Source: Cyclobacteriaceae bacterium (GTDB taxonomy: Bacteria > Bacteroidota > Bacteroidia > Cytophagales > Cyclobacteriaceae). Taken from it: DNA of 12,577 bases. The notes beneath the pieces are model-generated. The model made no database searches. It was not told the origin of the DNA and was given only the letters and a program-made list of their open reading frames with translations. Made by a program: the position numbers and the translations under genes. Below, one piece after another: positions 6,512-12,577 of this stretch (positions are counted from its first letter, which is position 1; the number at the start of each line of letters is the position of its first letter). The stretch covers positions 1 to 12,577 of the forward strand of contig JANQPK010000314.1 of assembly GCA_028289505.1 (NCBI GenBank). Direction: 5' to 3'.

Positions 6512-7759
6512 ATGCAGTATTTCATGAAACGCGTATCAATCTTCTTGCCTACCATACTGATCTTTACACTTAACACTATTGCTCAGGATTTCCGTCAAGG
6601 ATTTATTGTCACCTTAGAAAATGACACTATTCATGGAGAAATCAACTACGCAACTCCAGCCAAAAACTATCAACGGTGTCAGTTTGTTGTTGAAGGCTTA
6701 CCGGGAGAATATGCTCCTGAGCAGATAGCCGCCTATGGCTGGAAGAACGACAAATTGTATATGAGTGGGATTGAACAAGGCGTTTTTGTGGAAGTTCTGG
6801 TTATGGGGAATCTCACCCTGTTCAAATCGGGGAGCAGCTTTATAATGAGCAAGCAAAATGAAATTGTAACACTGGATCCCCCAACAAAGACATTAGTTGA
6901 CCAAGCTGAAATGGCTCCTGATGGTACCTTCAAAAACGTAAAGAAATATAAGCACGACAATTCCTGGCTAGGCAAGGTTTCCTATTTTACTGGCGATTGC
7001 AACCATAAGCTTGCAAAATCCCTAGAGTCTTTAAAGTTCAGAGAAGAAGATTTAACCAGATACGTGGTCGAATATAACCAATGTACAGGAGAACCAGTGG
7101 TGGTAGTCAAAGATAAACAGCCCTGGTATAGAGTAAACTTTGGTGTACAAGTTGGCTTGGTCCGCTCTGAAATCCGACCTGAGGACATAAGTAGCAGTTA
7201 TATTGACTTCCGACATCTGAATGACTCTTACCAATCTTTAGATCCATTTATCGGACTTTTATTTGATATTAATTCTCCTCGCATGTCGAATAGAATATCT
7301 TTTCAGGTTGAAGTCCAGCTGTTCAACACAAAATTTAATGGAGCAAAGCATATCGAATTCAATGGTTATGAGGAATTACACCAAACTTCTATGGAATATA
7401 CCACTGTGTCTATTCCCTTTGCCCTTAAATATAGTATGCATGTGGGAACTAGCCTGTTGTACCTCAATCTAGGCGCCAATTACGATCATTTCATCAATTA
7501 CCAGTCAGAGCGTACCACAGAGACGGTAAGGGATGGGGTAATAACCAATACGCAAACCGGAGAAGCTGTTCCCATTAGAAACAATGTCCTGGGAGGCTGG
7601 GGGGGAGTTGGTTTCCTAAAACAATTGAGGAGGATTAGTGTCGGGACCCAATTGAGGTATCACTATCTTTCTAACATGGGGGATAAGCACCCATCATCAG
7701 AGAATACTGTTAAAATTAACGGTAATCGGATTTCAGCATCCTTCTTGATAATGTTTTAA
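6512..7759 (+). CDS. Predicted outer-membrane beta-barrel protein of unknown function
   Basis: The 415-residue protein has a signal peptide (K6-R7, hydrophobic to about residue 22, cleavage near I-A-Q-D) and ends in Phe after a run of amphipathic strands, as outer-membrane barrels do. Residues 26-200 form a soluble-looking domain that opens with the pattern Q-G-F-I-V-T-L-E-N-D-T-I-H-G, common in uncharacterised Bacteroidota surface proteins ('this protein stores a quantity with no further use' is not implied; no function is known). Residues 205-415 resemble PorT-like barrels, with repeated alternating strands and Gly-rich turns. Two starts are possible: 6512, or 6524, which would give a cleaner signal peptide (M-K-R-V-S). 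The first is kept because it sits 24 bases after the -7 element. The TAA overlaps the stop of the convergent PQQ dehydrogenase gene. Confidence 0.85.
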   Translation: MQYFMKRVSIFLPTILIFTLNTIAQDFRQGFIVTLENDTIHGEINYATPAKNYQRCQFVVEGLPGEYAPEQIAAYGWKNDKLYMSGIEQGVFVEVLVMGNLTLFKSGSSFIMSKQNEIVTLDPPTKTLVDQAEMAPDGTFKNVKKYKHDNSWLGKVSYFTGDCNHKLAKSLESLKFREEDLTRYVVEYNQCTGEPVVVVKDKQPWYRVNFGVQVGLVRSEIRPEDISSSYIDFRHLNDSYQSLDPFIGLLFDINSPRMSNRISFQVEVQLFNTKFNGAKHIEFNGYEELHQTSMEYTTVSIPFALKYSMHVGTSLLYLNLGANYDHFINYQSERTTETVRDGVITNTQTGEAVPIRNNVLGGWGGVGFLKQLRRISVGTQLRYHYLSNMGDKHPSSENTVKINGNRISASFLIMF

Positions 7760-9897
7760 TTGCTTTTCAGGGCGAATGCCACCACTGCATCTCCAAGAGG
7801 GGTGTTTAGCTTTCCACCACCACCACATACTACCACCACATACTGTACTCCGTCTATCATGTAGGTGCTGGGTGTGGCATAAGCTGCTGCTGGCAATTGA
7901 TGCTCCCATAGCAGACGCCCATCCTTCTGATCAAACGCTCTGATCTTTTCATCAGGTGTCGCTGCTATAAAAAGCAGTCCTCCAGCGGTAGCTATGGGAC
8001 CGCCAAAGTTTTTGCTGCCGGTTTGATGTATACCCCTTTTACTTAGCTCTAAATGCTCACCAAGAGGAACCTTCCATTCAAGGGTACCACTGGCCAAATT
8101 GATGGCGTTTAGGCTTCCCCAAGGAGGTTTGATAGCAGGGAACCCTTCATGATCATTAAAAAAAGGAGCGTCACTGGAGTACTTTACTTTCCCCTGGGAT
8201 GACATATTTTCAAATACATCAGTTGAAAGCTCCAGAAAGGCTAGTAAGTCTTCGATGGATTGATCATCCAGCTGGGGAAATGCTGGCATCAAGCCCCTGC
8301 CGTTTACAATGGTGGTGCGAATCGCTGTGCTATCGAGAAGGATATTGGTGAGTGCCGGGATCGCAGGTGCCAGTCCCTGTCTTGCAATACCATGGCAGCC
8401 ACTGCAATTCTGATTGTAAACCGTTGCTCCTCTCAAAGCGGGCACTTCTTCATTTCCACTATCAAAGAATTTTACCAACCGGTTGATAGTGGGAGCCTCG
8501 TTGGCATTTACAAAGATCATATTGGTATTGGGATTAAAGGCACCCCCTCCCCATTCGTTACCACCCTGATGTCCAGGGGTAGTAATGACTCCAGTTTCGT
8601 CAGCTGGTGTATACAGTGGCCCCGAGGTGTATTTACGAAATTGCTCCAGGGCATAGGCATGGGCTTCAGGTGATATATCGGTAAGGTCATTTTCCGTAAT
8701 ATGAGTTCTGACCAATGGAGGGGGTTTTTCGGGAATAGGTTGAGTAGCCCACGATTCCTCTTCCGGAATGGTGGTTTGAGGAACCGGTACTTCCGGGGTG
8801 TGGAATACTGGCTCCCCTGTTTCCATATCCAATACGAAAGTGAGCCCCATTTTGGTGAATTGCACTACTACCTCCTTAGGTTGCCCCTCAATGGTAAGCC
8901 TGCAAAGTATGGGGGCCGGAGGGTTATCATAGTCGAAGATATCGTGATGGATATTCTGATAATGCCAGATCTTTTTACCGGTTTGGGCATCTAAGGCTAC
9001 CACGCAGTTGCCAAAGAGATTAGCACCCTTTCGGGTACCTCCGTAGATGAAATCTGGCGCTGGCGAACCAGTAGCAAAAAAGACCCAACCCCTTTCTCGG
9101 TCCAGTGTAAATCCACCCCATGGATTGGCGCCACCGTAAGTTTCCCCATCCTCAAAATTCCAGGTTTCATATCCTTCCTCATCAGGCAGCGGCACCGTGT
9201 GAAATATCCATTCGAGGGCCCCAGTGTTGGCATTGTAGCTGCGAACATCACCGGGAGTGGAGTTATATCCCTCTGAAACTCGTCCTGCTACAATCAAATG
9301 ATCCTCATAGACTATACCCGGAGTGGTCATTTCAACAGCAGCGGTACTGGGATCCACCGGAAGATCATAATTCAAGTCGATATAACCTTTGTCCCCGAAT
9401 GAGGTGATCTGCTTTCCGGTTTTAGCATCTAGTGCGTAGATTTTGTTTTTCACAAATGAAAAAATCCGATCTCCATTATGGTCAGCCCAGTAGGCGACAC
9501 CGCGATTCCGACCGCTGGTTTCTTCACCACTAATGCTATGATCGGCAGCCACAAACCGCCAAATCTCTTCACCATTTTTGGCGTTGATGGCAATTACATC
9601 CAGATTTGGGGCAGTAAAATACAACAACCCGTCGATCACAATAGGGTTGCTGTACATGGAAGGTGGTGCTGGATTTCCGTGATGATACTCCCAGGCAATT
9701 GCCAGCTGCTGTACATTTTCAAGATTGATCTGGTCCAGTTCAGAATATTGATTCCCCTTGTTGTCACCTCGGTAGATACCCCAATCAATATAGTTGTCAA
9801 AAGTGTCTATACTCTTGGTCTCACTGGTACAGTTCCCTAAAACCAACAATGTTGCGCTCCATATCAAAAGGTCGATATGATTGATTCTCGTCTTCAA
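7756..9897 (-). CDS. PQQ-dependent dehydrogenase with embedded cytochrome c domain (exported, possible lipoprotein)
   Basis: The 713-residue protein is a quinoprotein beta-propeller of the glucose/alcohol dehydrogenase class. It has several PQQ-repeat blades (e.g. A-I-N-A-K-N-G-E-E-I-W at 103-113 and A-L-D-A-Q-T-G-K-K-I-W at 301-311), and the H317-H-D-I-F-D-Y-D-N-P motif typical of PQQ glucose dehydrogenases. A haem c site, C498-S-G-C501-H502 with likely axial M537, lies in a domain at about 487-560 inserted before the last blades, so electrons from the PQQ can pass internally to haem and on to the respiratory chain. The N-terminus has a hydrophobic segment ending at C23, a possible lipidation site, though N22 at -1 is atypical. 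The start is a TTG (9895-9897) that overlaps the upstream stop as TTGA; no nearby ATG would keep the signal. No PQQ biosynthesis genes are present here. The substrate, a sugar or alcohol, is unknown. Confidence 0.93.
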   Translation of the reverse strand: MKTRINHIDLLIWSATLLVLGNCTSETKSIDTFDNYIDWGIYRGDNKGNQYSELDQINLENVQQLAIAWEYHHGNPAPPSMYSNPIVIDGLLYFTAPNLDVIAINAKNGEEIWRFVAADHSISGEETSGRNRGVAYWADHNGDRIFSFVKNKIYALDAKTGKQITSFGDKGYIDLNYDLPVDPSTAAVEMTTPGIVYEDHLIVAGRVSEGYNSTPGDVRSYNANTGALEWIFHTVPLPDEEGYETWNFEDGETYGGANPWGGFTLDRERGWVFFATGSPAPDFIYGGTRKGANLFGNCVVALDAQTGKKIWHYQNIHHDIFDYDNPPAPILCRLTIEGQPKEVVVQFTKMGLTFVLDMETGEPVFHTPEVPVPQTTIPEEESWATQPIPEKPPPLVRTHITENDLTDISPEAHAYALEQFRKYTSGPLYTPADETGVITTPGHQGGNEWGGGAFNPNTNMIFVNANEAPTINRLVKFFDSGNEEVPALRGATVYNQNCSGCHGIARQGLAPAIPALTNILLDSTAIRTTIVNGRGLMPAFPQLDDQSIEDLLAFLELSTDVFENMSSQGKVKYSSDAPFFNDHEGFPAIKPPWGSLNAINLASGTLEWKVPLGEHLELSKRGIHQTGSKNFGGPIATAGGLLFIAATPDEKIRAFDQKDGRLLWEHQLPAAAYATPSTYMIDGVQYVVVVCGGGGKLNTPLGDAVVAFALKSN
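7819..7844. repeat. Perfect 13-bp tandem duplication inside the PQQ dehydrogenase gene
   Basis: The unit accaccacatact occurs twice back to back (7819-7831, 7832-7844), within codons for the conserved C-terminal V-V-V-V-C-G-G-G-G segment. Because 13 is not a multiple of three, the two copies are read in different frames, and gain or loss of one copy would shift the frame near the end of the protein. Confidence 0.85.
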
Positions 9898-10793
9898 TTT
9901 TGGCGGTGAGTTTCACAGATGTACTGCTGCCATAACTCGTCCAGACGGTCCGGGTCTGATGTCCCGGAATAAATCACCATTCGGTATCTTTCCACGGTGG
10001 AAGTGCCCGGCTCAATACTGTATCCGCCTAAGATTTGTCGTGAAGGACCCACTCCCAACTGATGGTCAATCCGCCACGGGCTTGGGAAAACCTCATTTTG
10101 TGGGTGATCCAATATGGCAATATTGCCCCAGTCCGAACGACCCGATATTTCCATGCCAACATTGACCCAAATGGCCCTGTGACCCTCAGCTTGGGAATAA
10201 TCAACCTCACCCAGGGCGTTAACCGCCTGACCTTCAATGTCTGCATGATAAGGCATCCGAATGAAAAGCCCTCCTACAAAAAACTGGTCTATGGATACCT
10301 TTTGGATAGCGGTACCTTTCCAGGTGAGGTCCAGCAGAAAGCACCCATTCGATTCCTTTAAAGCCCAGGTTTGAGTTTCTCGCAGTACCGCTTCTCCTAT
10401 TTGGTCTAGTAGTAAATAGACTGATTCCCATTTCACCTGTTCACCAGAATCTAAAAGAATCTGGTGACGGACTTTCTGATAGAAATCACCTTGGTTATTC
10501 ATAAAATAGTCGCGTCCATTTACTTTTTTAAGGCCCCAGTAGATCCCTGTTTGATGTGGATGATGTGCGGGTTGGTTTTCCGTTAGGATCCCATTACCAT
10601 CCGGAGGAAGTACAGGATGAAGGTAGGGACGCATGGTATCCTTTAAGTTGTGAGTGACTACTGGCTCATCCAGGTTGGATTTGAATACCTCAATGCACTG
10701 CCGGTCTGGACAATGCTTTAAACTGAGTTGGCCGATGCATCTTTCTTGAGCAATCAATACTATCAGCACTATGCTTATTAAATAACTATTCAT
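9894..10793 (-). CDS. Exported DUF6807 ('PmoA') family protein, copy 2
   Basis: The 299-residue protein begins with a signal peptide (hydrophobic 4-15, cleavage near I-G-Q, about residue 22). It aligns without gaps to the DUF6807 protein at 3804-4838 across the signature region: H77-H-P-H-Q-T-G-I-Y here against D-H-A-H-H-V-G-V-W there, followed by V-N-G-R-D-Y-F (91-97) against V-N-G-L-D-F-W, and a later L-D-H-P-Q-N. Overall similarity outside these motifs is low and this copy is about 45 residues shorter, so they are old paralogues, not a recent duplication. The ATG lies inside the last codons of the amidohydrolase gene (8-base overlap), and its TGA overlaps the TTG start of the PQQ dehydrogenase. 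It is thus embedded in a tightly coupled operon and probably acts on the same compound. Its reaction is unknown. Confidence 0.85.
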   Translation of the reverse strand: MNSYLISIVLIVLIAQERCIGQLSLKHCPDRQCIEVFKSNLDEPVVTHNLKDTMRPYLHPVLPPDGNGILTENQPAHHPHQTGIYWGLKKVNGRDYFMNNQGDFYQKVRHQILLDSGEQVKWESVYLLLDQIGEAVLRETQTWALKESNGCFLLDLTWKGTAIQKVSIDQFFVGGLFIRMPYHADIEGQAVNALGEVDYSQAEGHRAIWVNVGMEISGRSDWGNIAILDHPQNEVFPSPWRIDHQLGVGPSRQILGGYSIEPGTSTVERYRMVIYSGTSDPDRLDELWQQYICETHRQN

Positions 10794-12516
10794 GATTGAT
10801 GGGATATACTTTCCCTCCTACAATGGTATAAACCACTTTGGTATTTCGAATCTCTGCTTCGGGGACTTGCATGATATCTTGAGAAAAGACCGTTAGATCC
10901 GCCAGCTTTCCAACCTCTACCGAGCCTTTTATTTGCTCCTCGAAAGCGGCAAAAGCAGCATCTAAGGTATAGGACCTCAAAGCCTGCTCACGGCTCATTT
11001 TCTGATCAGGCTCATAACCGTTTTCAGGCTTACCTTCCAAAGTCTTGCGGGTAACCGAAGCATAGAATGAGGCCAATGGATCCAGTGGTTCTACTGGAAC
11101 ATCACTGCCGTTCACCACAATTGCTCCCGACTGCAGTAGTTTCTGCCAAACATAAGCACCTTCTTTTATTCGCCTTAGGCCCATACGCCCCGCTGCCCAG
11201 GGTCGATCTGATGACAGATGTATGGCTTGCATAGCCGCAATAACCCCGAGTTCGGAAAACCTAGGTAGATCAGCGGCACTAATATGTTGGGCATGCTCTA
11301 CTCTGAATCGGGCATCCGTGGCTTGCTCTGGAAATAATTCAAACGCTTGTTGATAGCGGTCCAGCACTTCTCTGATGGCCCGGTCACCAATAGCATGCGA
11401 ACAAACCTGAAACCCATGGTTAAGCGCAGACTTTGAAACAATTAGTACTGAATCGATGGGAGTGGTTGAATGGCCAAAGTGTCCGGGCCGGTCGCTGTAT
11501 TCTTCTAACAACCAGGCGCCTCTGGAACCAAGAGCCCCATCCATGAACATCTTAATGGATCTAACCGTAAGGTGTTGGTTGCCATAGCCAATTTCCGGGC
11601 CGGACTCATACCATCGGTTCAGCAACTTTTGATCATCTCCTTTAAGCATGGCCCACATACGGATAGCCATCACACTATCGTCGATGGCCTTTCGATATAG
11701 ATCTATGGTTTGTTGAGAAATACCCGCGTCATGGAAACTGGTGATCCCATATTGCAAACACTCCTCGACCGCTAATCTCAAGGCTTTTTGATCCATCTCT
11801 TCAGAGGTTTTAGGGATGTGTTTGGTGATCAAACCCATAGCAGTTTCGTTGAAAACACCGGTAGGATTACCCAGTTCGTCTTTGATTACTTCACCACCAG
11901 GACCTACGTTTTGTGGGGCTTCCTCAATTACAAGACTGCGTATACCGGCTATCTCCATGGCCTTGGCATTGGCAAATCCAGCATGGCCACTGGCATGTCG
12001 GAGATAAACTGGATTTTCAGGGGAAACCGCACTGAGCTGGTGGTGTGTTTGGAAACCCTTTACCAGGGTATCAGGTTGTGGTACCCATTTACTCTGATGC
12101 CAGCCTCTTCCCACGATCCATTCTCCAGGTGGGGTATTTTTGACCGCCTTAGCCACCATTTCTACCAGCTGCTGGTAACTGCCCGCGGATGATAGGTCTA
12201 GATTGAGCTTGTTATATCCCATCCCCATAAAATGACCGTGCCCTTCTATCCAACCTGGAGTGACGGTTAGCCCCTTTAGATCGATCACCGAAGTTTTTTC
12301 AGGCAACTTGTTTTCAACCCCTGTACCATCACCTACATAGACGATACTGCCATCGATCACCCCAATAGCACTGGCCTGCGGCTGGTTTTCATTTACAGTA
12401 TAGATGGTTCCATTATGAAGATACAGGTCAAATTCCAGGGGTGGTTGACATACCTGTAACAGGAAAACCAACGCTACCAGAGAAAAGAATAATCCTTGTC
12501 TATTGACAGTTTTCAT
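10786..12516 (-). CDS. Exported metal-dependent amidohydrolase (YtcJ/amidohydrolase family 3)
   Basis: The 576-residue protein has the full set of metal ligands of the amidohydrolase superfamily: H93-G-H95 after strand 1, K322 (I-K-M-F-M-D-G-A-L-G, the carboxylated Lys), H374 (C-S-H-A-I-G-D), H408 (V-E-H-A-Q-H) and D472 (N-G-S-D-V-P). The order and spacing fit the YtcJ-like family 3 group, which hydrolyses amide or ester bonds in largely unknown substrates. A composite beta-sandwich made of the N-terminus (28-88) and C-terminus (530-572) flanks the barrel. The first 22 residues are an export signal ending at C23; L-Q-V-C is a poor but possible lipobox. The ATG overlaps the TGA of the preceding gene (ATGA at 12513-12516), and the stop overlaps the next gene by 8 bases. 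The protein is intact. The substrate cannot be read from the sequence. Confidence 0.93.
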   Translation of the reverse strand: MKTVNRQGLFFSLVALVFLLQVCQPPLEFDLYLHNGTIYTVNENQPQASAIGVIDGSIVYVGDGTGVENKLPEKTSVIDLKGLTVTPGWIEGHGHFMGMGYNKLNLDLSSAGSYQQLVEMVAKAVKNTPPGEWIVGRGWHQSKWVPQPDTLVKGFQTHHQLSAVSPENPVYLRHASGHAGFANAKAMEIAGIRSLVIEEAPQNVGPGGEVIKDELGNPTGVFNETAMGLITKHIPKTSEEMDQKALRLAVEECLQYGITSFHDAGISQQTIDLYRKAIDDSVMAIRMWAMLKGDDQKLLNRWYESGPEIGYGNQHLTVRSIKMFMDGALGSRGAWLLEEYSDRPGHFGHSTTPIDSVLIVSKSALNHGFQVCSHAIGDRAIREVLDRYQQAFELFPEQATDARFRVEHAQHISAADLPRFSELGVIAAMQAIHLSSDRPWAAGRMGLRRIKEGAYVWQKLLQSGAIVVNGSDVPVEPLDPLASFYASVTRKTLEGKPENGYEPDQKMSREQALRSYTLDAAFAAFEEQIKGSVEVGKLADLTVFSQDIMQVPEAEIRNTKVVYTIVGGKVYPINHE

Positions 12517-12577
12517 ACCATTTCCATCATTCGTTCCAGGGTTAAAGTATTAATATTATCAATGATAAGGTCAGCCT
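12513..12577 (-). CDS. C-terminal tail of an unidentified gene (5' end outside the window)
   Basis: On the minus strand the frame starting at base 12575 encodes 20 residues and a TGA at 12513-12515: A-D-L-I-I-D-N-I-N-T-L-T-L-E-R-M, then M-E-M-V. The other two frames hit stop codons. The TGA overlaps the ATG of the amidohydrolase gene as ATGA, the same coupling seen at other junctions in this operon, so a real gene end is likely. The A-D-L-I-I-D ... L-T-L-E pattern resembles the C-terminus of HAD-type phosphatases such as beta-phosphoglucomutase, but 20 residues are too few to name it. Confidence 0.6.
   Translation of the reverse strand, partial: ADLIIDNINTLTLERMMEMV

Noticed and set aside
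8260..8673. Plus-strand open frame of 137 codons
   Set aside because: It lies wholly inside the well-supported PQQ dehydrogenase gene on the other strand, and its product has no family character; the same holds for other frames opposite or within the large genes.

Overview
The window looks like chromosomal DNA from a member of the Bacteroidota, probably an environmental Cytophagales-type bacterium. The genes lack Shine-Dalgarno sequences. Perfect matches to the Bacteroidota -7 promoter element (TAnnTTTG) precede an outer-membrane gene and possibly a second unit. The protein families (DUF6807, Tat-exported Gfo/Idh/MocA oxidoreductases, PorT-like outer-membrane barrels, a PQQ dehydrogenase with an embedded cytochrome c) are typical of that phylum. 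I see no rRNA, tRNA, CRISPR array, transposase or phage gene.

Layout. Positions 2-505 (+) are the end of a protein with a glycoside-hydrolase-type sugar-binding jelly roll. A 13-bp minisatellite separates it from a convergent two-gene unit (1907 to 619, -): a PaaI-type hotdog thioesterase overlapping purU (formyltetrahydrofolate deformylase). A small two-helix membrane protein follows at 2095-2454 (+). Next is a minus-strand unit from 6211 to 2464: a Tat-exported Gfo/Idh/MocA oxidoreductase, a DUF6807 (database name 'PmoA') protein overlapping it by one base, and, 20 bp further on, a three-domain protein joining a [2Fe-2S] ferredoxin, a class III nucleotide cyclase and a haem globin. A 300-bp gap with outward-facing transcription leads to a plus-strand outer-membrane protein (6512-7759). 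Its stop codon interlocks with that of a second minus-strand operon running from beyond the right edge to 7756. That operon holds the tail of an unidentified gene, an exported amidohydrolase of the YtcJ type, a second DUF6807 protein, and a PQQ dehydrogenase with an embedded cytochrome c. All its junctions overlap by 4-8 bases, which suggests translational coupling.

How the genes may work together (inference). The two minus-strand operons look like exported small-molecule or carbohydrate catabolism modules. Each carries one DUF6807 protein, next to either a sugar-type NAD(P)-dependent oxidoreductase or a quinoprotein dehydrogenase plus an amidohydrolase. The sugar-binding fragment at the left edge fits this theme. 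The most unusual element is the ferredoxin-cyclase-globin protein. It keeps the cluster cysteines and the key haem-pocket residues, so it could couple redox state and O2/NO to a cyclic-nucleotide signal, but it has substitutions at positions that normally set cyclase substrate and catalysis.
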